Below are positions 7,307 to 13,846 of a DNA stretch of 64,000 nucleotides, piece by piece. The stretch lies in contig NZ_CP029639.1 of the NCBI RefSeq assembly GCF_003268635.1, positions 2,615,501-2,679,500 of the forward strand, written 5' to 3'. Both the position numbers and the translations under genes were made by a program. The first letter of the stretch is position 1. Each line of letters starts with the position of its first letter. The notes under the pieces were generated by a model, which was given only the letters and a program-made list of their open reading frames with translations, was not told the DNA's origin and did no database searches. This DNA comes from Paenibacillus sp. DCT19. Lineage in GTDB: Bacteria; Bacillota; Bacilli; Paenibacillales; Paenibacillaceae.

Positions 7307-8140
7307 GTGAAGACAATAATTCAATTTGATCTCATATCTGATATTCATTTAGATTTTTGGGTGGAATATTCAAGTAATCATAAAAAACAAAATCAAAGAT
7401 TAGATAAGTTTGTGCAAATAATTCTTCCTGAAGAGCCTTCAGAAGTTTTGGCAATAGCTGGTGATCTAGGTCACTATAACAAACAAAATTTCATATTTCT
7501 CGAAAAACTCAGGGAACATTATAAGTATATTCTGCTGGTAGCAGGTAATCACGACTACTATTTAGTTACTAAATCAATAAAAAATAAATACAAACGTAAC
7601 TCAATACATAGATTTGAAGAAATGAAAATAATGGCAGAAAAAATACCTGGAGTATTATTTTTAGATGGAAATACAATTGAAATTGGTGGAACTACTTTTG
7701 GTGGTGCTGGAATGTGGTATGACTTTCAATATGGAATATATCAACTAAACATAGAAGTAAATAAAATCTATGATAATTGGAAGTCGATATCAAATGATTC
7801 TGTTTTAATAGAGGGATTACCGCGATTGGTGGAAGCAATGTATGTGCAAGAGTTAACAAAACTCAAGAAGATACTTGATACTTCAGATGTGGTGGTTACT
7901 CATATTTCACCCGATTGGACTAAGGTTCCATTAGATAAAATAAATGATATTAGCAACAGCTTTTATTATTTTAACGGTAGGGAGTTATTATATAATCTAA
8001 ATAGAAAGATCTGGTGTTTTGGTCATATTCATAGAAGAGAGGATTACATAAATGAAGGATGTAGACTCATAAATGCCTCTTTGGGGTATCCGGATGAGAA
8101 TGATGGTATACCAAAGAAGATTATGAAGGTAACTCATTGA
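7307..8140 (+). CDS. Cassette 4 metallophosphoesterase
   Basis: A 277-residue calcineurin-like phosphoesterase. Metal ligands are visible in order: D12/H14 (SDIH), D53 (AGDLGH), N81/H82 (AGNHDYY), a later VTHISPDW, and GHIHRRE near residue 240. The set is complete, so it should be an active phosphatase or nuclease-like phosphodiesterase; substrate unknown. It starts at GTG 7307, 20 nt from the cassette boundary, with only a weak GAACGAG Shine-Dalgarno. Composition is strongly AT-rich compared with the chromosomal YfcE-type gene near 1 kb, to which it is not closely similar. Confidence 0.87.
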   Translation: MKTIIQFDLISDIHLDFWVEYSSNHKKQNQRLDKFVQIILPEEPSEVLAIAGDLGHYNKQNFIFLEKLREHYKYILLVAGNHDYYLVTKSIKNKYKRNSIHRFEEMKIMAEKIPGVLFLDGNTIEIGGTTFGGAGMWYDFQYGIYQLNIEVNKIYDNWKSISNDSVLIEGLPRLVEAMYVQELTKLKKILDTSDVVVTHISPDWTKVPLDKINDISNSFYYFNGRELLYNLNRKIWCFGHIHRREDYINEGCRLINASLGYPDENDGIPKKIMKVTH

Positions 8141-8153
8141 AGAGTCATACATC

Positions 8154-8267
8154 ACCTAACATAATATTCAAGCTGCGACTCCTTTGGAGCCTGGGTCTGC
8201 TGGAAGGATTCCGAGGAGGCATTTCAGCAGACCCCCCTTGGGGTTCATGAATACAGGAACGTTATAC
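8154..8267 (+). repeat. attC-like site 4 (type B)
   Basis: Outer boxes ACCTAAC (8154-8160) and GTTATAC (8261-8267); inner TATTCA...TGAATA; GGTCTGC...GCAGACC stem inside. The 5' box is the exact complement of GTTAGGT at 7281 and mismatches its own 3' box at three positions. Confidence 0.85.
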
Positions 8268-8292
8268 GTAATTACTGTAAAAGGAGCAAGTC

Positions 8293-8595
8293 ATGAGGAT
8301 CTTAAAAGAACGTTTAAAAACACAATCATCAAAGAAACAATATAGATGTTTTCTTGAAATCGTTCTAGAAATGACTTCTCGATTTCCCATTTCGGTAAGT
8401 GAATCTGTACAAACAATCGTACATAACGGATACTTCCGTGAAAGATTTGCTGAGGACGAAATTTATTATCATGACGTACCTGAAGTATGGGCTAAGACTT
8501 ATTACTGGGGTCATAGTAATTTTTGGTGGAAACAAGGTGAAGAAAGAAAACGATATAAACTACCACCATTAAAACCTGCTAGAAAAATAAATTAG
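8293..8595 (+). CDS. Cassette 5 hypothetical protein A
   Basis: A 100-residue basic protein, not recognised. It contains an aromatic-rich C-terminal block (VWAKTYYWGHSNFWW) and a basic tail. AAAGGAG lies 6 nt before the ATG at 8293. It shares cassette 5 with a second small gene 8 nt downstream, so the two are probably cotranslated. No signal peptide or membrane segment is seen. Confidence 0.6.
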   Translation: MRILKERLKTQSSKKQYRCFLEIVLEMTSRFPISVSESVQTIVHNGYFRERFAEDEIYYHDVPEVWAKTYYWGHSNFWWKQGEERKRYKLPPLKPARKIN

Positions 8596-8603
8596 AACGA
8601 TAC

Positions 8604-8798
8604 ATGTATATAAAAGTACAAGAAAAAGGACAAAACCGTTTTTTTGCTTCTGAACGAACAATTAATGAATTGATTAAAGGAGAGCTGGTGGGTAACTCGT
8701 ATAAAAAACTTTGGGAGATCCATGCGATAAATTACAATGAGGCTCTAAAAAAATATTATAACCATATGGGATGGGAACCTTACATAGAACAACAATGA
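8604..8798 (+). CDS. Cassette 5 hypothetical protein B
   Basis: A 64-residue protein, not recognised, rich in Lys, Asn and aromatic residues and without membrane or signal segments. It begins 8 nt after the previous stop with no clear Shine-Dalgarno; GAACGA is the nearest purine stretch, which suggests translational coupling. It ends 27 nt before attC-like site 5. Confidence 0.5.
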   Translation: MYIKVQEKGQNRFFASERTINELIKGELVGNSYKKLWEIHAINYNEALKKYYNHMGWEPYIEQQ

Positions 8799-8825
8799 AA
8801 GTAATTCAGGAAGAGCAGTAACTAC

Positions 8826-8921
8826 GTATAACATAATATTGACGCTGCGGGCATACGCCCTAGGTCAGGCATTCGGCGGACACCCAGCATATGCTGGGTC
8901 GTGAAAACGGGAACGTTAGAT
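8826..8921 (+). repeat. attC-like site 5 (type A)
   Basis: Outer boxes GTATAAC (8826-8832) and GTTAGAT (8915-8921). The 5' box exactly complements the unusual GTTATAC opening this cassette at 8261 and does not match its own 3' box, a clear sign that cassettes were exchanged at the core. The inner arms have drifted (TATTGACG, CGTGAAAA). Confidence 0.85.
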
Positions 8922-8974
8922 GAAATCACCGTGAACAGGATTCAAGACTCTACAAATGAAAGGTAAATCTCAAA

Positions 8975-9391
8975 ATGATTGATAAAGAACAAGTCATGGA
9001 CATGCTATTAAACGCATGTCCATCTTATAATAAGAGATATGAAAAATATGTAAAAGAAAACTATACAACAGATGAAGATAAACTTATCTATTTAGACATA
9101 AGTGACTTTCTCGAACATTTAATTGAATGCTATCAGAATAAACAGACCAATGAATTTGATAAAGTATTTGAGGCCATAGAAGAATTGCATATCAATGGGA
9201 ATTCGTTTGTTAAAGAGTTAGCAACAATTGGGGGATTAGAAACTCTTCAGAACAAATTAGAACATAAGAATGTAGAGTATGGTGAATTTGAAAAGTATTT
9301 AAGATCTGAATCTAAAATCTGGTGGAATAATTTAATTGATTTTTGGAACGGGAAGACAGAATACGTTGGAGGTCCCATTAAAGAACAATAA
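8975..9391 (+). CDS. Cassette 6 protein, possibly DUF7674
   Basis: A 138-residue acidic, helical protein. The blocks LDISDFLEHLIECYQ, EFDKVFEAIEELHINGN and VKELATIGGLETLQNK (residues about 40-95) resemble a family I recall as DUF7674, often found near immunity-type genes; function unknown. The start has only a weak AAAGG upstream. It is the sole gene of its cassette. Confidence 0.6.
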   Translation: MIDKEQVMDMLLNACPSYNKRYEKYVKENYTTDEDKLIYLDISDFLEHLIECYQNKQTNEFDKVFEAIEELHINGNSFVKELATIGGLETLQNKLEHKNVEYGEFEKYLRSESKIWWNNLIDFWNGKTEYVGGPIKEQ

Positions 9392-9427
9392 AGAATTTTG
9401 AATGTAATTCAAGAAGTCGGTGTCATC

Positions 9428-9522
9428 ATCTAACATAATATTCACGCTGCGGGTATACGTCCTGGTTCTGCATTCGCCGAACACCCGACATGTGTCTGGT
9501 CGTGAATACAGGAACGTTATAG
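9428..9522 (+). repeat. attC-like site 6 (type A)
   Basis: Outer boxes ATCTAAC (9428-9434) and GTTATAG (9516-9522), inner TATTCACG...CGTGAATA. The 5' box exactly complements GTTAGAT at 8915 and not its own 3' box. Confidence 0.85.
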
Positions 9523-9576
9523 GAAATCAGCGTTAGAGCATAAAGACAAAAATCCTTTAGTAAGCAGGTGAAGACT

Positions 9577-10155
9577 TTGAACATCGATTTTATTATTCTC
9601 CACGGTTCGCCTGGGAATGGAAAAACAACATTGTCCCAGAGATTACACGAACACTTTAAGACTCCATATTTTGAATTTGGTTGGATTCCAGAATTTAGCT
9701 CTCTAGCACCTTCAGTTCAGATCACTCAAAAAGAAGAAGAACAATTAGCATTTGAAAATTTGATGTTGGTCGTAAAAAACTATAATCGTCATGGGTTTAA
9801 GCATATTATTATTACAGATCTTAATGATATTAGAATGTTGGATATTCCTAAAGAATTTGAAGGGTATAACTATACTATTTTGACACTTTGTAGTGATCAA
9901 GATGAAGTGATTAAATATAGAATTCTAAATAGAGATAACGGGAATAGTTACACTGATTGGGAAACTTCTATAAAAATGAACTCCCTCATTAGGGGAAGGA
10001 ACAAACTCCCGAATGAATATCGAATAATAAATTCAAGTAGTGATGTAGAAACTACATTTCAAGAAATATTGAAAGTGTTGGAAAAGCATGTGCCATCAAG
10101 AACTAATAAAATTGATGTGAGAGAAGATGATTTTTATAGTTATACTACCACTTGA
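9577..10155 (+). CDS. Cassette 7 P-loop kinase-like ATPase
   Basis: A protein of about 192 residues with Walker A GSPGNGKTT at residues 10-18, followed by a helix and a compact NMP-kinase-like fold. It belongs to the broad small-molecule kinase/AAA group; substrate unknown. TTG at 9577 is preferred because AGGTGA lies 5 nt upstream; GTG at 9568 in the same frame would add three residues. It is the main gene of its cassette. The long linker to site 7 holds another short frame. Confidence 0.75.
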   Translation: MNIDFIILHGSPGNGKTTLSQRLHEHFKTPYFEFGWIPEFSSLAPSVQITQKEEEQLAFENLMLVVKNYNRHGFKHIIITDLNDIRMLDIPKEFEGYNYTILTLCSDQDEVIKYRILNRDNGNSYTDWETSIKMNSLIRGRNKLPNEYRIINSSSDVETTFQEILKVLEKHVPSRTNKIDVREDDFYSYTTT

Positions 10156-10167
10156 ATGAATCTGTAG

Positions 10168-10275
10168 GTGAATCAATCAATTATAGAAGCGTCACAAAGA
10201 CATGTAAATTATTCAACACTAGGTAGAGGACATCGTTCAGGTCTTCAAAGCATAATAAATGAAATGAAATCTTAG
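10168..10275 (+). CDS. Short ORF or gene remnant in cassette 7
   Basis: A 35-codon frame from GTG 10168 (VNQSIIEASQRHV...) has protein-like composition and fills part of the gap between the kinase and site 7. There is no convincing Shine-Dalgarno. It may be the C-terminal remnant of a lost gene rather than a working peptide. Confidence 0.3.
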   Translation: MNQSIIEASQRHVNYSTLGRGHRSGLQSIINEMKS

Positions 10276-10309
10276 AGCATGTAGCAGTTACAAAGAAGTC
10301 GTTGACATC

Positions 10310-10405
10310 CTATAACAATATATTCACGCAGTGGACATTCGTCCTTTGTTCGGCATTCGCCGGACACCCGACATGTGTCGGGTCGTGAATACAGGAACGT
10401 TATGT
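10310..10405 (+). repeat. attC-like site 7 (type A)
   Basis: Outer boxes CTATAAC (10310-10316) and GTTATGT (10399-10405). The 5' box exactly complements GTTATAG opening this cassette at 9516. Hairpins GTTCGGC-ATTC-GCCGGAC and CCCGAC-ATGT-GTCGGG lie inside. Confidence 0.85.
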
Positions 10406-10449
10406 GAAATACCTAAATTCAGAAACATAAATTGAGGGATAAAAAACCG

Positions 10450-10833
10450 ATGACCACGGATGATTTTGAATACTACACAGATAAAGATTTTGAATGGACT
10501 GGGGTTTTGAACCTATACCTCGGTTCAGAATTTCCAAATAAGAAAGGCACTACTTTTAGAATAGATGTATTAATTGCAGAGAACATTGAAGAGCCAGAAT
10601 TGTCTATTTTGAAATCGTTTGGACAGTCATGGACATGGGGGGAAGATCGTCGAATAAAAGCCTTTGAACTGCTCGAATTTCAATACATAGATAAAAGGCT
10701 TATTTTTGATTTTAGAACGATGAGAAAGAGCCGCAAATATGATGAGATTAAATACTTTTTGTTTGATTTAGGGGCAGGAATTGAAATTGAAGGAAACAAA
10801 ATCAAAGAAATTCAAGTAAGAGAACTGAAGTAA
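10450..10833 (+). CDS. Cassette 8 hypothetical protein
   Basis: A 127-residue acidic protein with alternating beta/alpha character and a WTWGEDRRIKAFELLEF block, not recognised. ATG 10450 is chosen over TTG 10432 because GAGGG lies about 11 nt upstream and the extra residues are basic and unlike the rest. It opens cassette 8 and is followed 22 nt later by a truncated recombination box. Confidence 0.6.
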   Translation: MTTDDFEYYTDKDFEWTGVLNLYLGSEFPNKKGTTFRIDVLIAENIEEPELSILKSFGQSWTWGEDRRIKAFELLEFQYIDKRLIFDFRTMRKSRKYDEIKYFLFDLGAGIEIEGNKIKEIQVRELK

Positions 10834-10855
10834 TTTTATTAAGGAAGGGTACATC

Positions 10856-10862
10856 ACATAAC
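10856..10862 (+). repeat. Orphan attC 5' box (scar of a lost site)
   Basis: ACATAAC preceded by ACATC is the exact complement of GTTATGT, the box that opens this cassette at 10399. The rest of the hairpin is missing, so the attC of this gene was probably deleted together with the start of the next cassette, fusing two cassettes. Confidence 0.6.
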
Positions 10863-10922
10863 AACCGCAAACAAATAAATAAAAATGATAATTGAAATTT
10901 AGAGAACAATGTGGAGGCGAAT

Positions 10923-11306
10923 ATGAAATTTTATATAGCTTCAAGTTTTAGTAATACTACAGCTGTCCGAACTGTTGCAAATCAATTGAAATTAAATGGA
11001 TTTATCCAAACCTATGACTGGATAGAAAACCAAAATGTTAATTCACTAAAAGATCTACGAGAGATTGGTTACCTAGAGAAGAATGCAATTTTGAATTCAG
11101 ACATTTTTATTATAATGTTGCCAGCTGGTAAAGGTGCCCATATTGAACTCGGGATAGCACTTGGGGCAATGAAAGAGATTTATTTATATTCTGAAACCAA
11201 CGAGATGAATGAAATTGAGACTACAAGTACCTTTTATCAGCTGGACGAAGTAAAAAGGATTATTGGAACAATGGATGAACTCATTAAAACAATAAATTTA
11301 GAATAA
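10923..11306 (+). CDS. Nucleoside 2-deoxyribosyltransferase-like protein
   Basis: A 127-residue protein with a Rossmann-like N-terminus (MKFYIASSFSN) and the block AGKGAHIELGIALGAMKEIYL, which matches the pdGt..ElG.A signature of the nucleoside deoxyribosyltransferase/DUF4406 superfamily. The ExG motif carries the likely catalytic Glu. Members cleave N-glycosidic bonds of nucleosides or nucleotides. ATG 10923 with TGGAGGCG upstream is preferred over GTG 10911. It lies between the orphan box and site 8, probably from a cassette that lost its left end. Confidence 0.75.
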   Translation: MKFYIASSFSNTTAVRTVANQLKLNGFIQTYDWIENQNVNSLKDLREIGYLEKNAILNSDIFIIMLPAGKGAHIELGIALGAMKEIYLYSETNEMNEIETTSTFYQLDEVKRIIGTMDELIKTINLE

Positions 11307-11364
11307 ATACTGAATATTAAAGAAATTAAGGGATTTATAAGTAATTCGAGAAGGCGCTAACAAC

Positions 11365-11480
11365 CCATAACATAATATTCAAGCAGCGGCTTCTATGGAG
11401 CCTTGGTCTGCTGGATGCATTTCAAAGAGGAATTTCAGCAGACAACCCCGTTGGGGTTCATGAATACAGGAACGTTAGAT
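11365..11480 (+). repeat. attC-like site 8 (type B)
   Basis: Outer boxes CCATAAC (11365-11371) and GTTAGAT (11474-11480), inner TATTCA...TGAATA, GTCTGC...GCAGAC stem and AACCCC...GGGGTT hairpin. The 5' box differs by one base from the complement of GTTATGT at 10399 and by three from its own 3' box. Confidence 0.82.
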
Positions 11481-11502
11481 GAAATGCTTTAAGGAGATAA
11501 AA

Positions 11503-12060
11503 ATGAATATTATAAATATAGTTGAAAGACTTAAAAAACATAATATATTACTCGATTCTGGATTATCTCAATACGAAATTGCAAAGATCGAAAACACGTT
11601 CAATATACAATTTCCACCAGATCTGAGTGAACTGCTTCGAAGTGTTCTTCCTATAAGTAAAGGGTTCATTAATTGGAGAGATAGCACAGAGGGAAATGTT
11701 AATTCAATATTCGATAGATTAAATTGGCCATTGGAAGGTATGCTGTTTGATGTAGAACATAATTCATTCTGGTATGATGGCTGGGGTGTTAGACCCATCG
11801 ATTTAAATGAAGCAAAAGAATTATGTAAATTTAAATACCTTGAAGTTCCAACACTCATACCGATTTACTCACACAGATATGTTCCAGCTAATCCACTTGA
11901 ATGCGGAAATCCAATCTTCTCAGTGCACCAAACAGACATAATATATTATGGTGAGAACATAGAGGAATATTTCAAGGTAGAGTTTAAAGATAAATCATAT
12001 AACAAAATGAATTATGAAAAGATCAAATATATAACGTTCTGGTCTGAAATAGTGACATGA
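11503..12060 (+). CDS. SMI1/KNR4 (SUKH) family protein
   Basis: A 185-residue protein. Residues about 15-60 (LSQYEIAKIENTFNIQFPPD followed by LSELLRSVLPIS) match the N-terminal SUKH pattern, and WPLEGMLFDVEHNSFWYDGW plus VPTLIPIYSHRYVP follow in the usual order. SUKH proteins often neutralise toxins or act as regulators. ATG 11503 is chosen because AAGGAG lies 6 nt away; ATG 11479 would sit on the recombination core. It is the sole gene of cassette 9 with no cognate toxin nearby. Confidence 0.8.
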   Translation: MNIINIVERLKKHNILLDSGLSQYEIAKIENTFNIQFPPDLSELLRSVLPISKGFINWRDSTEGNVNSIFDRLNWPLEGMLFDVEHNSFWYDGWGVRPIDLNEAKELCKFKYLEVPTLIPIYSHRYVPANPLECGNPIFSVHQTDIIYYGENIEEYFKVEFKDKSYNKMNYEKIKYITFWSEIVT

Positions 12061-12080
12061 TTCGAATAAGAGAGCACATC

Positions 12081-12224
12081 GTTTAACAAAGTATCTACGT
12101 AGCGGGATTCGCTCTTGGTTTGCAAGAAGCGGTAAGCAAAGAAGTTGATTCAGCGAACAGCCTGTGAATCCAACCGATCCTCGCGAATCTTAAGCCTCTC
12201 GGTTTCGAATTCCAAACGTTACAG
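12081..12224 (+). repeat. attC-like site 9 (divergent type C)
   Basis: Outer boxes GTTTAAC (12081-12087) and GTTACAG (12218-12224) enclose a different body: GATTCGC...GCGAATC, a GGTTTGC...GTAAGCAAA hairpin and GGTTTGC/GTTGATT-type arms instead of TATTCA/TGAATA. The position, box form and trailing GAAAT still mark it as a cassette boundary. The 5' box mismatches the expected complement at two positions. Confidence 0.6.
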
Positions 12225-12262
12225 GAAATCATGTAAAGTTAATTTAGGAGGGGTTAAAGAAA

Positions 12263-12709
12263 ATGAACAAGAAACTATTAGACCAATTTGAAAATTTTAA
12301 TGAATTTGTAAAAGTAATTGATGATCGGACTTGGCAAAAGCCGATCGCCCCTGGAAAGTGGACGGTGAAGGAAGTCGTGGCTCACCTTTGGAATTGGGAT
12401 ACATTTACTTTAAATACGATGCTCCCACACATAAAAGATCAAGCGATGCTGCCAGAGTTCGTCGATCATGATACTCATAATTTAAAAGCAATAGAGAAGG
12501 CTAAGGAATTTACAGACAGAGAAAGTATGATTAAAACCTTTATTGAAACTCGAACTCATTTAGTAAACCAATTCCGTAAGGTAGATCATTCAGAAATTCG
12601 ATTTTTTATAGGAGATGATAAACGACCTTATACATATCAAAGATACCTAAAAATATTCATAAATCATGATGAACACCATAAGAAACAAATAGAAAGCGTA
12701 CTAGGGTGA
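12263..12709 (+). CDS. DinB superfamily protein (cassette 10)
   Basis: A 148-residue four-helix DinB-like protein. GKWTVKEVVAHLWNWD (metal-ligand H41) and the C-terminal INHDEHHKKQI (H135, H138/H139) match the divalent-metal triad of DinB/YfiT proteins, which include bacillithiol- and mycothiol-dependent transferases. The precise reaction is unknown. GGAGGGG lies about 10 nt before the ATG. Two further DinB-like genes of different sequence occur at 21.1 and 31.7 kb. Confidence 0.85.
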   Translation: MNKKLLDQFENFNEFVKVIDDRTWQKPIAPGKWTVKEVVAHLWNWDTFTLNTMLPHIKDQAMLPEFVDHDTHNLKAIEKAKEFTDRESMIKTFIETRTHLVNQFRKVDHSEIRFFIGDDKRPYTYQRYLKIFINHDEHHKKQIESVLG

Positions 12710-12730
12710 TTAATAGATGTCATGGATATC

Positions 12731-13036
12731 CTATAACATAGTACTCAAGTTGCGAATCCTAACGGAGTCTTGGTCTGCGGGAAGGATTTCGGAGCGGAAT
12801 TTTAGCAGACAGCCCCTTATGGAAATGGATATTAAGTCCACTAAAGCTTTAGTGTATAATAAAGAACAAAAAAATGCAGAGTGAGTATTGAAGAGACAGA
12901 CTTTTTGACATTGCTCATGACTAGAAATTGAAGTGATTGATTTTGTTGAATTCCTAAAGAAGTGGCTCCGATGGAGTTCGAGAGGACATTCAACAGACAA
13001 CCCCCTTCCGGGTTCATAAATACAGGAGCGTTAGGA
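12731..13036 (+). repeat. Chimeric attC-like site 10 split by toxin-antitoxin debris
   Basis: The left half (CTATAAC at 12731-12737, then a type B body to about 12820) and right half (CAACAGACAACCCC...CATAAATACAGGAGCG, then GTTAGGA at 13030-13036) belong to a type B site. About 165 bp of decayed cassette-3 sequence separates them. The 5' box differs by one base from the complement of GTTACAG at 12218. Confidence 0.7.
12821..12984 (+). pseudogene. Remnant of the DUF2281/Doc cassette
   Basis: The segment repeats the promoter and antitoxin start of cassette 3 (6489-6655) with small indels: GGAAATGGATATTAAGTCC, TATAATAAAG, GAGTGAGTATTGAAGAG, then GATTGATTTTGTTGAATTCC. It then jumps to GGCTCCGATGGAGTT, which occurs in doc at 6789. 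The reading frame is broken and most of the toxin is deleted. It is a dead second copy of the toxin-antitoxin cassette. Confidence 0.8.
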
Positions 13037-13064
13037 CAAACCAGTGAGAGAAAGGAATAGCAGA

Positions 13065-13559
13065 ATGCTTACTTTAAGACTTACTAAAGACCTGATGAAG
13101 GATATGAAAGTAACTTCAATTGAAGAGACTAATGCAGCTTCATTTTTGAGCTGGCATGTAAATATATATATCTTGAACAAACGAAAACATATTGTCTTTG
13201 TGAATGATTTAACCAGATTAGCTATTATCGTTGATGGAATAAGAACAGGACAATTAGAGCGATTAAAAGAAAAATTTATGTTAACTTTACGCGAATACTT
13301 ACTTCAAGAAGGATTTAATGAAACACTAATCAATAAATATTTAGAGTATGGCGCTGAAGTAGTTATTTCAAAGACAAACAATAGAAGTGTTCTAGGAACA
13401 ATGAAAGAGGTTACATGGTTTGTCGAGGATGACTTTTATGATAATATCGAACGCTTGAAATGGCTGAACAGAATGATTTACAAGCCAATAAATTACAAAG
13501 AGCCTATTCATTATTTTATAGAATCTTTATGGGATCATAGGAACTACAACATAGTTTGA
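13065..13559 (+). CDS. Cassette 11 protein, resembles DUF6933
   Basis: A 164-residue protein starting MLTLRLTKDL, with SFLSWHVNIYILNKRKHIVF and a D-L-T-R turn, matching from memory the DUF6933 family (plasmid/cassette-type proteins of unknown function). ATG 13065 is used because AAAGGA lies about 8 nt upstream; GTG 13044 in frame would overlap the region next to the core. It is the last clear cassette gene; the site closing it is degenerate. Confidence 0.65.
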   Translation: MLTLRLTKDLMKDMKVTSIEETNAASFLSWHVNIYILNKRKHIVFVNDLTRLAIIVDGIRTGQLERLKEKFMLTLREYLLQEGFNETLINKYLEYGAEVVISKTNNRSVLGTMKEVTWFVEDDFYDNIERLKWLNRMIYKPINYKEPIHYFIESLWDHRNYNIV

Positions 13560-13600
13560 AGATGATTCAGAGTTTGATGGCTGAACATGATCATTGTCTA

Positions 13601-13756
13601 TTATTTTTTGAACTCTGATTCCAAACGAAAGATCCGTTTATTTAAAGCTGCCACTTCAGATTTTTTATCTTCTAATTGAAACGTGAATTGATAAATACTA
13701 TTGATTTGAACAGACATTTGTTTTTGGTTCTGATCTAAGAAAATTTGATTCGTCAT
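13601..13756 (-). CDS. Small coiled-coil-like protein, minus strand
   Basis: A 51-residue ORF (MTNQIFLDQNQKQMSVQINS...RIFRLESEFKK) preceded on the minus strand by AAGGA 8 nt before ATG. Composition is Gln/Lys/Glu-rich with heptad spacing, so it is probably a short coiled coil. It is the only minus-strand frame of note in the cassette array and reads against its neighbours. Function unknown; it could be a remnant of a larger protein. Confidence 0.5.
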   Translation of the reverse strand: MTNQIFLDQNQKQMSVQINSIYQFTFQLEDKKSEVAALNKRIFRLESEFKK

Positions 13757-13806
13757 GGGCTTTGTCCTTGGACTTCAAGAGGCATTTCAGGTGGACAACC
13801 TTGCAA
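13757..13806 (+). repeat. Degenerate type B attC remnant closing the array
   Basis: CCTTGGACTTCAAGAGGCAT followed by TTCAGGTGGACAACC resembles the middle of type B sites (CCTGGTCTGC...GAGGCACTTCAGCAGACAACCCC). Neither an outer RYYYAAC nor GTTRRRY box survives. It marks where the recognisable array ends. Confidence 0.45.
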
Positions 13807-13846
13807 ATCACGGCGTAGCTGGAGATTTAAGGTAAGGAGGTATGTT

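Larger units (their letters stand above)
5222..13806 (+). mobile_element. Integron-like gene cassette array without visible integrase
   Basis: Around eleven small gene units are each closed by a structured repeat with RYYYAAC at the 5' end and GTTRRRY at the 3' end. Cassette boundaries (between G and TT of the core) are about 5222, 5780, 6455, 7281, 8261, 8915, 9516, 10399, 11474, 12218 and 13030. All main genes point the same way and none shows a biosynthetic link to its neighbours. Base composition is visibly more AT-rich than the flanks. In seven cases the 5' box of a site is the exact complement of the box opening that cassette. Without an integrase in view it fits the CALIN concept (cluster of attC lacking integrase). 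Confidence 0.8.

Noticed and set aside
5691..11480. Repeats as simple transcription terminators or REP elements
   Set aside because: They lack T tracts, share a defined GTTRRRY core, and their boxes co-vary with the previous site, which terminators or REPs would not do.
5691..13036. Repeats between 5.7 and 13.0 kb as a CRISPR array
   Set aside because: The repeats are 95-145 bp, structured, unequal in body, and separated by full genes rather than 30-40 bp spacers; no cas genes are present.
5222..13806. An integrase gene inside or beside the array
   Set aside because: No frame on either strand shows the tyrosine-recombinase R...HxxR...Y pattern. Its absence in this window is stated as a limit, not as proof of absence in the genome.
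13745..13846. Longer N-terminus for the LprI-like lipoprotein
   Set aside because: It would translate the degenerate attC remnant and bury the signal peptide; ATG 13847 with TAAGGAGG is clearly better.
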